DNA of 47,279 nucleotides from Coleofasciculus sp. FACHB-T130 (GTDB lineage Bacteria; Cyanobacteriota; Cyanobacteriia; Cyanobacteriales; FACHB-T130): positions 1 through 47,279 of the forward strand of contig NZ_JACJOG010000044.1 of NCBI RefSeq assembly GCF_014695375.1, in the 5' to 3' direction. A program made the translations under genes and the position numbers. Shown here piece by piece: positions 27,630 to 35,841 of the stretch (position 1 is its first letter; each line of letters begins with the position of its first letter). Below the pieces are notes generated by a model. That model did not search any database and was not told the DNA's origin. It saw nothing but the letters and a program-made list of their open reading frames with translations.

Positions 27630-28506
27630 TAGGGGCTAGAGAAATTAAATCTTCGATATTGCGCCGCATCGTGGCGCAAATTGCATCCAAAGGCAGGTCA
27701 TTTGCATCGTGACCAAATGGATTTTCAATTTCAATCCCAATTTCTTCAATTCCAAACAATGTAAAACTAATCAAAGCAACCGTTAGTCCAGTCCACCAAT
27801 GCAACTGTCCAACCATTTGAAACGGCAAAGATAGACAATAGATTAACAGTAACTGCTTGAGATGAATTACATAAGCCATTGGAATTGGAGTTTTGAGAAT
27901 TCGTTCGCAAGCTCCTAAATTGTCTACCAGTATATTAATTAAGTTTTGCAGAGAATTCATTTGATAAACATTCAGGCAATTTCGACCATATTGTTCTTGT
28001 AGATAATCTCCAATCCAAAACGCAACTTCAAGCGGTGGATTGTTCATTGTCTTTAACTTAAAGTAGCGAGACGCAGACATCAAATCTTCGAGTTCGCTGT
28101 TGACTGGCTCCGATCTTAGATGCAATTTAGTCGCTACAGAAAAAGCTACTAGAAGCCGTAAAGCAGCTATTTTAGACTCTCTATCTTTCGGTTCATTTTC
28201 GTCAACCGAAACCCAAATTTGACGAGCCAGGTTGCGGACAGTGTTTACTATACTACCCCAACATTTCCGACCTTCCCAGAACCGCTCGTAAGCTGTATTC
28301 GTCCGAAACACCAGTAATAAACCTAAAACAATATTGGGAATTAAGCTAGCTAGAATTGGCAAAGATACAGCTAATTTAAAATGGTAAAGAACAGAAATAA
28401 TTAAGCCAAATCCCCCACAGATAAGGGTTCTAGGCAAGACTGCTGGAATGACCGAGCCTTTTAACTGGAAGGTAACTTGAAACCACTGCCATTTCTTTTT
28501 ATCCAT
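27586..28506 (-). CDS. Bestrophin family anion channel (UPF0187)
   Basis: A 306-residue membrane protein with the bestrophin hallmarks: an N-terminal WQWFQVTFQLKGSVIP, the second helix LIPNIVLGLLLVFRTNTAYE followed by RFWEGRKCWG, and a late TLFGIEEIGIEIENPFGHD, which forms the Ca2+-clasp-like acidic region. Bestrophins form pentameric Cl-/HCO3- channels. In photosynthetic organisms thylakoid members tune the proton motive force or bicarbonate supply (known for plants and algae). The compartment is not shown by this sequence. The start ATG at 28506 is clear. It shares a 398-bp upstream region with the divergent hybrid kinase. Confidence 0.92.
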   Translation of the reverse strand: MDKKKWQWFQVTFQLKGSVIPAVLPRTLICGGFGLIISVLYHFKLAVSLPILASLIPNIVLGLLLVFRTNTAYERFWEGRKCWGSIVNTVRNLARQIWVSVDENEPKDRESKIAALRLLVAFSVATKLHLRSEPVNSELEDLMSASRYFKLKTMNNPPLEVAFWIGDYLQEQYGRNCLNVYQMNSLQNLINILVDNLGACERILKTPIPMAYVIHLKQLLLIYCLSLPFQMVGQLHWWTGLTVALISFTLFGIEEIGIEIENPFGHDANDLPLDAICATMRRNIEDLISLAPSVRDWKTTRIDKAV

Positions 28507-28904
28507 TCAACTTTAACCTCTAACTTTGATTCAGACGCTGAATTACATCCAAAAGATAATACTCGATTTATCCCTGAGAATTCTTTTAGGTTGTAGCATG
28601 GTCAGCAAATGTTTCTGAAACAGTCTTGTCTGTTTAGGCGTCAATTGTGTCAACGATGTTCCATTGCGGTTAGGAGTCGGTAAGCGATCGCATTGTTAGA
28701 TGATTTCAATCGCGATCGCGCTTCGGAATTGCTAAAAGTATTAACAATTGCAGTATTGTTTACCCGGATTGTGGTAAATTATTGGGCTTTGCTTGAGATT
28801 GCCCTAAAATTTAAATAATTATAAAATATAGCGCTCTTTGACAGGCACGCAAAGCTATCTTAGCTGCCCCAAGCCATATTTAAGAAGTGTCTTCTGGAGG
28901 TACT
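28507..28904. other. Intergenic region between bestrophin and hybrid kinase
   Basis: About 400 bases with two HIP1-type octamers and otherwise no gene, tRNA or strong hairpin. It presumably holds the two divergent promoters. A GGAGG at 28896-28900 is the ribosome site of the kinase gene. Confidence 0.5.
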
Positions 28905-31109
28905 TTGACCACTGTTCCCCTGCCGCCTAACGAAATAGAACGCCTAGAGGCACTGCGTCGCTACAACATTCTCGATACACCTCCCGAAGAAAGCTTCGAC
29001 CGCATTACGGCTCTGGCGGCTCGGCTTTTTGACGTACCCATTGCCCTCGTTTCTTTAGTTGACCAATTTCGAGCCTGGTTTAAATCCTGCTACGGCTTTG
29101 ACACCCGCGAAATTAATCGTGAAGCAACAATGTGTAGCTTCGCGATTTTGTCTAAGGATGTTTTCGTGGTTGCAGATACCAGAAATGACCCTCGCTTCGC
29201 TTGTAAGCCCTATGCAATTAGCGAACCGGGGATTCGCTTCTATGCAGGTGCGCCCCTGATCGCTAAGGATGGTTTTAATCTTGGCACCCTTTGTCTTGTA
29301 GACAGCAAGCCGCGCCATGAGTTATCTGCCGAGCAGCGAGCAACCCTTGCCGATCTAGCGGCGATGGTGGTTGATGAGCTAGAGTTGCGGCTGGCTGCAC
29401 ACAAAATTGCTCAGATGGATGCTGCCCTCATTGAGGTGACGAAGGGAGTTTCGGCAGCGACAGGGGAGGCGTTTTTCTACTCCCTGGCGCAACACCTCAC
29501 TAAGGCATTGGATGTTGATTTCGCTTTTATTGGGGAACTGGCGGGGAAAGACGAAGATAAAGTCAGCACGATTGCTCTCTATGCCCAGCATGAGATTGCA
29601 GACAATATTGAGTATTCACTGCTGAATACACCTTGCAAACAGGTGATTCAGCAAGGAAAGCTATGCTGCTATCCCCGCAATCTCCAAGCGCAATTTCCTG
29701 GTAATCTTTTGCTTGCCGAGATGGACGTTGATAGCTATATCGCAACTCCGCTTTTAGGCTCCACAGGGAGAGTGTTGGGATTAGTGGGGGTGATGGCTCG
29801 AAAACCGTTGGAGTATACCCATCTGGCAGAATCGCTGCTGACAATCTTTGCCACCCGTGCGACAGCCGAACTGGAGCGCAAGCGAGCGGAGGAAGAACGT
29901 ACCCGACTGTTGGCTAGCGAACAAGCGGCACGCGCCGAGGCAGAGGCGGCGAACCGCATGAAAGACGAGTTTTTGGCGGTACTTTCTCACGAATTGCGAT
30001 CGCCCCTCAACCCAATTATCGGATGGTCGGGGATGCTTCGCACTCAGAAGTTGAATGCAGCAACGACTGCCCGCGCCCTGGAAACCATTGAGCGCAACGC
30101 TAAGTTACAGGCAGAGTTGATTGAGGATCTTCTGGATGTGTCGCGGATGATTCGAGGCAAACTTTCCTTGAATGTGTGCCCGGTTAATCTGATCTCAATT
30201 GTTCAAGCGGCGATGGAGACGGTACATCTAGCCGCAGCGGCTAAAAGCATTCGACTGGAATCTGTACTCGATCCCGCCATCGGTTTGGTTATCGGCGATC
30301 CAAACCGCTTGCAGCAGATTATCTGGAACTTGCTCTCGAATGGGATCAAGTTCACACCCTCCGGGGGACGAGTGGAAATCAAGCTCGATTGCACTGGCTC
30401 CTACGCCCAGATTGAGGTGAGCGATACAGGCAAAGGAATCGAGGCTGACTTTCTGCCCTATGTCTTCGAGCGCTTCCGTCAAGCTGATAGTACCAGCACG
30501 CGATCGCAAACAGGGCTTGGTTTAGGTTTGGCAATTGTTCGTCACCTCACCGAACTACACGGCGGAACTGTCTGTGTTGACAGTCCTGGGGAGGGGCAGG
30601 GGGCAATCTTTACGGTGAAACTGCCGCTGATGATGAAGACTGAGTTGAAAGGACTCAAGCCTGAGCTAGAAGCCCCACTTAGTACACAGCCTTCATCAAG
30701 CTTCAGCACTGTACTGGAAGGGTTACAGGTGTTGGTTGTAGATGACGAGGCTGATAGCCGAGATTTTCTCGCGATCGCGCTTGAACAGTATGGAGCGAGG
30801 GTAACAGCAGTAGCATCGGTACAGGAGGCACTTGAGGCGCTGCAACAGGTAAAACCAGATGTCTTAGTGAGCGACATTGGGATGCCCGATGAGGATGGCT
30901 ACACGTTGATCGGCAAAATTAGAGCAATGACGCCAGAGCAAGGAGGACAGATTTCAGCGGTAGCACTGACGGCGTATGCCAGAAGCGAGGATTGCGAGCG
31001 TGCGATTTTGGCAGGCTTCCAGCAGCACGTCACAAAGCCTGTCGAGGCAGCCGCATTCGCTGCAACAATCGCTAGCTTGGCTAGAAATTCTTTCAATATA
31101 GTCTCCTAG
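28905..31109 (+). CDS. GAF-GAF hybrid histidine kinase with C-terminal receiver
   Basis: About 734 residues. An in-frame GTG at 28887 exists, but GGAGG at 28896-28900 lies between it and a TTG at 28905 (MTTVPLPPNEIERLE), so I chose TTG. The first GAF domain (about 20-165) is of the RYNILDTPPEESFDRIT type with a redox- or ligand-type core (MCSFAI). A second GAF spans about 175-325. A coiled coil leads to the kinase: H-box FLAVLSHELRSPLNPI with H362, N-box IIWNLLSNGIKF, G1 VSDTGKGI, G2 GLGLGLAIV. The receiver follows with VLVVDDEADSR, phospho-acceptor D657 in SDIGMPD, and the TKP lysine. It is soluble, with no bilin cysteine pair. Confidence 0.92.
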   Translation: MTTVPLPPNEIERLEALRRYNILDTPPEESFDRITALAARLFDVPIALVSLVDQFRAWFKSCYGFDTREINREATMCSFAILSKDVFVVADTRNDPRFACKPYAISEPGIRFYAGAPLIAKDGFNLGTLCLVDSKPRHELSAEQRATLADLAAMVVDELELRLAAHKIAQMDAALIEVTKGVSAATGEAFFYSLAQHLTKALDVDFAFIGELAGKDEDKVSTIALYAQHEIADNIEYSLLNTPCKQVIQQGKLCCYPRNLQAQFPGNLLLAEMDVDSYIATPLLGSTGRVLGLVGVMARKPLEYTHLAESLLTIFATRATAELERKRAEEERTRLLASEQAARAEAEAANRMKDEFLAVLSHELRSPLNPIIGWSGMLRTQKLNAATTARALETIERNAKLQAELIEDLLDVSRMIRGKLSLNVCPVNLISIVQAAMETVHLAAAAKSIRLESVLDPAIGLVIGDPNRLQQIIWNLLSNGIKFTPSGGRVEIKLDCTGSYAQIEVSDTGKGIEADFLPYVFERFRQADSTSTRSQTGLGLGLAIVRHLTELHGGTVCVDSPGEGQGAIFTVKLPLMMKTELKGLKPELEAPLSTQPSSSFSTVLEGLQVLVVDDEADSRDFLAIALEQYGARVTAVASVQEALEALQQVKPDVLVSDIGMPDEDGYTLIGKIRAMTPEQGGQISAVALTAYARSEDCERAILAGFQQHVTKPVEAAAFAATIASLARNSFNIVS

Positions 31110-31379
31110 TTGGGGATGCGATCGCGTTGTAACTGAGGTCAAGGGCGATCGCGCATTCATGCAGTAAATTTTTGGGTTTTATGATGCCCCGGTGATCATT
31201 ACTGACATCTTCACATTTCCAACATAATCCTCTGCAAGAAATGCCAGTGTTTATTCGGATGGCATAGTTCTGTGTTTATTCTTATGGTTTTGATGTTGCT
31301 GAATTAAATTCCTGTCGCCAATCTAAATTCTTATCAGGAAATATCTTAGCGTCCGAAAACCTAGGTTTAGGAGTGTTTC

Positions 31380-32360
31380 ATGATCTTTGTTATACCGATT
31401 ATTTTAGGCGCAGTTGCTTTAGCGACTGCCGCTTTCGGTGGAGTCAAAGCGGCTGAAGGCATTGGCAACATGAATGAAGCCAAGGAAATTGGTGAACGTG
31501 CCCAAAAACGTTATGAACAAGCTGTCAGTGAGTTGAAAGCAGACTGGGAAGCTACTAACAAGCTAGCAGAAGAGTATGGTCAACTTCAGCTTGATGTCAT
31601 GATGCGTACAATTGGACGCTTTGTTGCTTTTATTGAGCGTATTGGTCAGCGGAATAAAAAAAGTGAAAAGGAATTTTTGGAGGGGTTGGAAGGAATTTCA
31701 ATTCAACAACTCCAGGAGTATAAAACTGCGGCGATTGAGGCTCAGGAATTTTTCATCGGCGGCGCTAAGGCTGTTGGGGCAGCAGCAGCAGGATACGGCG
31801 GTGCAATGGGTCTTGCTACTTCTGTGGGAGTTGCAAGTACCGGAACACTTATAGGGGGTCTTAGTGGTGCCGCTGCTTGGAATGCGACTTTAGCATGGCT
31901 AGGCGGCGGATCGCTGGCAGCGGGCGGCGGAGGTATGGCTCTTGGTTCTATTGTGCTTGGTGGTATCACTGTTGGCCCAGCTGTCCTGATTGGTGGTTTT
32001 GTGCTGGCTGGTGAGGGTGAGAAAGCTTTGACAAAGGCACGGGAGTACGAAGCTCAAGTCAACAGTGCGATTGCAAAGATTAAGGCTGCAAAAGACTTTA
32101 TGCAACAAGTCAAACGGCGAATTAATGAGTTAAGGAATTTGCTTGAATCCCTTAACAACCGCGCTGTTTTAAGTCTGAACGAACTTGAATCTCAATCATC
32201 ATTTGACAAAAACAGAGATTCTGGCAAATTTCAACAGGTAGCACTTCTAGTCACGGCACTTGCAGAAATCATGAAAACCCCTGTCTTAGATAAGGAAGGG
32301 CATCTGAATCCTGCGACTGCATCTATCAAAGCGAAGTACTGTGCCCTTGGAAAAAACTAG
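31380..32360 (+). CDS. Glycine-rich membrane-hairpin protein flanked by coiled coils
   Basis: A 326-residue protein. It begins with a hydrophobic helix (IFVIPIILGAVALATAAFGG), then a long charged helical region (NMNEAKEIGERAQKRYEQAV...), and at about 125-215 a very Gly/Ala-rich hydrophobic block (AWLGGGSLAAGGGGMALGS and GGITVGPAVLIGGFVLAGEG). A second coiled coil follows (EKALTKAREYEAQVNSAIAK). The layout recalls membrane-perturbing or glycine-zipper proteins, but I do not recognise a family with known function. Two bases separate its stop from the ATG of the next gene, so the pair is translationally coupled. It lies at the edge of an accessory region. Confidence 0.75.
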   Translation: MIFVIPIILGAVALATAAFGGVKAAEGIGNMNEAKEIGERAQKRYEQAVSELKADWEATNKLAEEYGQLQLDVMMRTIGRFVAFIERIGQRNKKSEKEFLEGLEGISIQQLQEYKTAAIEAQEFFIGGAKAVGAAAAGYGGAMGLATSVGVASTGTLIGGLSGAAAWNATLAWLGGGSLAAGGGGMALGSIVLGGITVGPAVLIGGFVLAGEGEKALTKAREYEAQVNSAIAKIKAAKDFMQQVKRRINELRNLLESLNNRAVLSLNELESQSSFDKNRDSGKFQQVALLVTALAEIMKTPVLDKEGHLNPATASIKAKYCALGKN

Positions 32361-32362
32361 CT

Positions 32363-32832
32363 ATGTCAGTCCAAAAAATCGCTGTTGCATTAAACAAGGC
32401 AATAAATCCATCTGAATGCTTACCGCAAATCGTCTCTGAATGCTAAATCCATCTGAATGCTTACCGCAAATCGTCTCTGAATGCTTACAGAAAATTGTCT
32501 CAGGCTATACCGAATACAAGATTATTGCAGAGCAGGAACAGACTAAGCGCTGCGAAATCGAAGCTTGGGAAAAAGAAACAATAGCCAATATTAATGCCCA
32601 GCGCGACGTGCTAATGGCATACCTTGACCGTTCGTTTGATGAACGTGCAGAAAACTTTCGCGCTTTGTTCGGTGTCGTCGATCTAGCAATTACAACAGGC
32701 AATAACGAGCAATTAGCTCTAGCCTTGAACTCAATTACGGAAATAGCAAAGTCAAGCCCTTTTAAAGATATTGCCAACTTAGCTTCTGTCAAAGCAGCAC
32801 TAAACGATCCAAACCATGAATGGTCGTTTTGA
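32363..32832 (+). pseudogene. Small partner of the glycine-rich protein, disrupted by a 41-bp tandem duplication
   Basis: The frame starting at ATG 32363 (MSVQKIAVALNKAINPSECL...) hits a stop at 32443 because 41 bases (32404-32444) are repeated immediately (32445-32485). Removing one copy restores a 142-residue helical, charged protein (AEQEQTKRCEIEAWEKETIA, YLDRSFDERAENFRALF, LALNSITEIAKSSPFKDI). An ATG at 32440 inside the duplication still opens a 130-residue frame, so a shortened product could be made by reinitiation. It was probably an operon partner of the upstream gene (2-bp gap). Function is unknown. Confidence 0.8.
32404..32485 (+). repeat. 41-bp perfect tandem duplication
   Basis: Two identical adjacent 41-base copies (32404-32444, 32445-32485), beginning AAATCCATCTGAATGCTTAC. 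The unit length is not a multiple of three, so it shifts the frame of the gene it lies in. Perfect identity suggests a recent event or an assembly error. Confidence 0.95.
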
Positions 32833-32851
32833 TCGGGAGCATCCCAATGCT

Positions 32852-32985
32852 TGTAAAAAGGGCGAAAAGAATTCGCATTTATACAGACTAAACCCGACCG
32901 AAGCGGGTTTCAAAAGTTTCGCTTTGCTCGTACCAAAGGACGTTTGTGTAGCGCTTGTCGCCTTTTTGTAGCATTTTGAAGTATA
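32852..32985 (+). repeat. 134-bp direct repeat, copy A1
   Basis: Matches 34532-34665 in the same orientation over 134 bases with about 11 differences (about 92% identity). It contains a hairpin AAACCCG...CGGGTTT. No coding potential. Each copy lies beside one of the TGTACA-ended elements. Confidence 0.9.
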
Positions 32986-33000
32986 GCTATCGCCAGTAGT

Positions 33001-33213
33001 TGTACAGCGACTTTTTATTTGACGTGGAGACATATTAGTGTCGTTAAAGAGTCAAAGCTAGCCTGGCTTGCTTTTTCGGCTCAATCTAATTTGGCAACGC
33101 TGATAGTCAAATGCTAGCTCATTGAGTAATCTTTACTGTGTAATCCTGCAATCAGGAAAGTTTTGCTCAGTGACCCGAAATTGTCTCGACATCATTTAAT
33201 TTGGCACTGTACA
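33001..33213 (-). mobile_element. 213-bp mini-element with Tn7-like TGTACA ends, copy B1
   Basis: Begins TGTACAGCGAC and ends GGCACTGTACA. Inside the left end is GACATATTAGTGTC (33029-33042). Read on the minus strand the other end begins TGTACAGTGCCAAATTA, very like the ends of cyanobacterial CAST/Tn7-like transposons, which start TGTACAGTGACAAATTA (from memory). Too short to encode a transposase. It matches 34311-34528 in inverted orientation at roughly 90% identity. I see no 5-bp target duplication. Confidence 0.65.
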
Positions 33214-33272
33214 CAAACAGTCGTTTGTAATGCAAAATTTTTTAGCCCCAATTGGAACCAAAACATAAAAAA

Positions 33273-33297
33273 TACCCTGACTTTTAAAGCCAGGGTA
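33273..33297 (+). terminator. Stem-loop upstream of the DUF3124 gene
   Basis: TACCCTG-A-CTTT pairs with AAAG-C-CAGGGTA around a single base. It lies 54 bases before the start of the lipoprotein gene and could be an attenuator or the 3' end of upstream transcription. The CCCTG/CAGGG palindrome is a common cyanobacterial intergenic motif. Confidence 0.5.
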
Positions 33298-33350
33298 CCG
33301 GGTAGCATCGAAAATTAATCGCAGTTAGCAAAATCTAACAATTACCTCTA

Positions 33351-33899
33351 ATGAAGCTTTATTTGTATTTTTCTTCGACCCTAGCACTCATTGTCCTTGC
33401 CTCTTGCAGTTTACCGGGGATTCCACAGAAGCCACAATCTAATATGGGTCAGGTGACTCAACCCCAACTCAGGGTGGTAACGTTGGATGACAATAGTAAG
33501 ATAGCGATGGGGCAAACTATCTATGTCCCTATCTATTCTCATATTTATTACGAAAACCAGAAGGAAGTTTTATATTTATCAGCCACTCTTAGTATTCGCA
33601 ATACGGATTTGAGCAATCCCATCATTGTCACTTCAGTGCGCTACTATGATACAGAGGGAAAATTAATCAAGCACTATTTAGATCGCCCTGTGGAACTTGG
33701 TTCTCTAGCTTCTACAGATTTTGTTGTAGCGAGAACTGACACCACTGGGGGGTTAGGAGCTAACTTTATTGTTGAGTGGATAGCTAAAAAGAAAGTTTCT
33801 GAGCCTGTCGTTGAAGCCGTTATGATTAGTGCTGCATCCAACCAAGGAATTTCTTTTGTTAGTCCTGGTAGAGTTATTAAAAGTCATAACAATAAGTAA
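33351..33899 (+). CDS. DUF3124 lipoprotein
   Basis: A 182-residue protein of the cyanobacterial DUF3124 family. The N-terminus is a lipoprotein signal with lipobox LASC (cysteine about residue 19). The family core is clear: GQTIYVPIYSHIYYENQKE, LSATLSIRNTDLSNPI, ARTDTTGGLGANFIVEW, and FVSPGRVI at the end. It should be anchored to a membrane on the periplasmic side. Its function is unknown. The gene is bracketed by two inverted TGTACA-ended elements (33001-33213 and 34311-34528), so it may have been a passenger of a mobile unit. Confidence 0.88.
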   Translation: MKLYLYFSSTLALIVLASCSLPGIPQKPQSNMGQVTQPQLRVVTLDDNSKIAMGQTIYVPIYSHIYYENQKEVLYLSATLSIRNTDLSNPIIVTSVRYYDTEGKLIKHYLDRPVELGSLASTDFVVARTDTTGGLGANFIVEWIAKKKVSEPVVEAVMISAASNQGISFVSPGRVIKSHNNK

Positions 33900-34206
33900 T
33901 TTGTATTATTAGCTTTTTTTGACACAAAAAGATACTACCAAAGTTTTTTAACGATTATTAGTTTACTATCAAACTTCTAGCCACAATATCGATAAAAAGG
34001 AAAACACGTTAGCTTTCAGTGAGGATAATATCGAAGCTATCCTTTCCCAAAGCGCTAAGCTGTTCAGCTAAATTACTCAAAGAGAACAGAAAATAACATA
34101 GTTGTTGAAGGCGATCGCATCTCCAAAAAAAGTCTTAATACATTGCGAGTCTTGCGCTTAATTTAGCTGGGTTCATCGTCATGAAGATGGAATCGACCTA
34201 ATCACG

Positions 34207-34310
34207 TCAATCATTAATAAATTTCGGTTTAATAGCTCCTTGCCGCCTGAGTTGAAACCATTCTGGAAACTCAGGACATTTTTGCTCATCAATCACCTTT
34301 TCAACGTTGA
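34207..34310 (-). pseudogene. C-terminal remnant of an unidentified gene cut by element B2
   Basis: From the edge of the B2 element a frame reads on the minus strand for 33 codons to a stop (NVEKVIDEQKCPEF, then PEWFQLRRQGAIKPKFIND). It has normal protein character, no start codon of its own, and continues into B2, where the composition changes. It looks like the tail of a gene truncated by insertion of B2. I do not recognise the family. The rest of 33900-34206 has one HIP1-type octamer and no gene. Confidence 0.35.
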
Positions 34311-34528
34311 TGTACAGTGCCAAATTAAATGGCGTCGAGACAATTTCGTGTCACTGAGCAAAACTTTCCCGATTGCAGGATTACAGAGAAAGATTACTCA
34401 ACGATCTAGCATTTGACCATCAGCATTGCCAATTTAGATTGAGCGGAAAAAGCAAGTCAGGTTTAGCTTTGCCTCTTTAACGACACTAATCCGATCTGTC
34501 TCCACGTCCAATAAAAAGTCACTATACA
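34311..34528 (+). mobile_element. 218-bp mini-element with Tn7-like ends, copy B2
   Basis: An inverted copy of 33001-33213. It begins TGTACAGTGCCAAATTAAATG and ends CACTATACA, where the outer TGTACA has mutated to TATACA. It ends 3 bases before repeat A2. No coding capacity and no visible target duplication. It forms with B1 a symmetrical bracket around the DUF3124 gene. Confidence 0.65.
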
Positions 34529-34531
34529 GCC

Positions 34532-34665
34532 TGTAAAAAGGGCGAAGAGAATTCGCATCTATACAGACTAAACCCGACCGAAGCGGGTTTCAAAAGTCTC
34601 GCGTTGCACGTACAAAAGGACGTTTGTGTAGTGTTTGTCGCCTCTATGTAGTATTTTGAAGTATA
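34532..34665 (+). repeat. 134-bp direct repeat, copy A2
   Basis: The second copy of 32852-32985, same orientation and same length, about 92% identical. It ends 24 bases before the start of the aminotransferase gene, so it forms most of that gene's leader. It contains the AAACCCG/CGGGTTT hairpin. Confidence 0.9.
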
Positions 34666-34689
34666 TTGTATTCACCCAAAGGTGATGAG

Positions 34690-35508
34690 ATGTACTGGTA
34701 TAACGGCAACCTGATTGAGTCGGGAACCCTGGAGTTAGCGATTGACGATCCGGGGTTGCTTTATGGAGCGAAGGTGTTTACAACGCTGCGGGTTTATGAG
34801 CAGTCGTTGGAGAGTCCGCTGACTAACTGGAAGGGACATTGCGATCGCCTCTGTTGCAGCGTGCAAACGTTTGACTGGCAGCAGCCAGACTGGGAAAAAT
34901 TACGACAACAAGCAGAAGCGTTAATCCCCCACTTCCCCGTTCTCAGAATTACCCTATTTCCCGATGGGCGAGAGTGGATTAGCGGGCGGTTTTTCCCGGA
35001 TGATTTGACAGACAGACAAAAATATGGTGTTAAAAGTTGGTTAGCGGCAGAGCCGTTATTTTGCCGCTCAATTCCCGAACATAAAACGGGGAACTACCTG
35101 CCTGCTTGGCTGGCATTGGGAAAAGCTCAGCAGATGGGAGCGACAGAAGCAATTTTGGTCGATGATAAGGGAAATTGGTTAGAAACCAGTACGGGCAATC
35201 TTTGGGGATGGCGGGATGGTAAGTGGTGGACGCCGCCTCTAGATGCTGGAATTTTGCCGGGAATCGCGCGATCGCAACTGATCAACTGGCTGGCAAGTCA
35301 GAATCAAACCCCTGAGCAAGTACCTTGGGATGCTGACTTTGTGAAAGGATTGTCAGTTCTTGCTTATAGTAATTGCGTGGTGCAAGTCGTTCCGATTCAT
35401 ACCGTTCTTTGCCAAGAAGGTACTTTGACTTTTGACCCGTTACACAGCAGCCTAGAGCAATTGCAGAGCTTATTTCAGCGCTACCAAACCCATCAAGCTT
35501 CCCCCTGA
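34690..35508 (+). CDS. Class IV aminotransferase, probably aminodeoxychorismate lyase-like
   Basis: A 272-residue PLP enzyme of fold type IV (branched-chain aminotransferase, D-amino acid aminotransferase and PabC family). The start ATG 34690 (MYWYNGNLIESGTLEL) follows GGTGATGAG; an in-frame TTG at 34666 is unlikely. The PLP lysine lies in IPEHKTGNYLPAWLALGKAQ, followed by the conserved ATEAILVDDKGNWLETSTGN loop and LDAGILPGIARSQ. Cyanobacterial proteins of this size are usually assigned as 4-amino-4-deoxychorismate lyase of folate synthesis, but the substrate cannot be proven from motifs. It stands alone before ftsH. Confidence 0.85.
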   Translation: MYWYNGNLIESGTLELAIDDPGLLYGAKVFTTLRVYEQSLESPLTNWKGHCDRLCCSVQTFDWQQPDWEKLRQQAEALIPHFPVLRITLFPDGREWISGRFFPDDLTDRQKYGVKSWLAAEPLFCRSIPEHKTGNYLPAWLALGKAQQMGATEAILVDDKGNWLETSTGNLWGWRDGKWWTPPLDAGILPGIARSQLINWLASQNQTPEQVPWDADFVKGLSVLAYSNCVVQVVPIHTVLCQEGTLTFDPLHSSLEQLQSLFQRYQTHQASP

Positions 35509-35572
35509 GCGTAAAAAGCTCGACGACTGAAGTCGCGACTCCACAAACGAACCCTGTCTTTACAGGCTAGGA

Positions 35573-35600
35573 GACAAAGCCTGCGTAGGCAGGCTTTGTC
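35573..35600. repeat. Perfect 12-bp hairpin in a repeat-rich leader
   Basis: GACAAAGCCTGC and GCAGGCTTTGTC surround the loop GTAG. It lies in the 333-bp gap before ftsH together with a smaller CGAC-TGAA-GTCG hairpin (35524-35535), both common dispersed palindromes in cyanobacteria. It may terminate the aminotransferase transcript. Confidence 0.6.
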
Positions 35601-35841
35601 TGTGTAGTCCTACCCTTCTAGGGTGGGGACTATGTTGTGTAGCCCCATTTCTAGGGTGTGGGAGTAGATTGTTCCGGCTAGGATGGTTGTTTTTGTGGCG
35701 ACGGTTACGATGAAGATAGATGACGTTGTTGAAGGTTTCTATGAACCAACCGTGTCAAGGAATTCTGAGACGGGTTAACATAAGTTAATACAAATAAAAA
35801 TTCAAAGCGTCCCCATATCCTAGAGCTTAGGAGGAAACTCG

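Noticed and set aside
32404-32485. CRISPR-like repeat
   Set aside because: There are only two adjacent copies with no spacer, so it is a tandem duplication. I saw no CRISPR array elsewhere in the window.
33001-34528. A complete CAST or Tn7-like transposon
   Set aside because: No TnsB, TnsC, TniQ or Cas12k gene lies between or near the ends; only the end-like sequences support the link.
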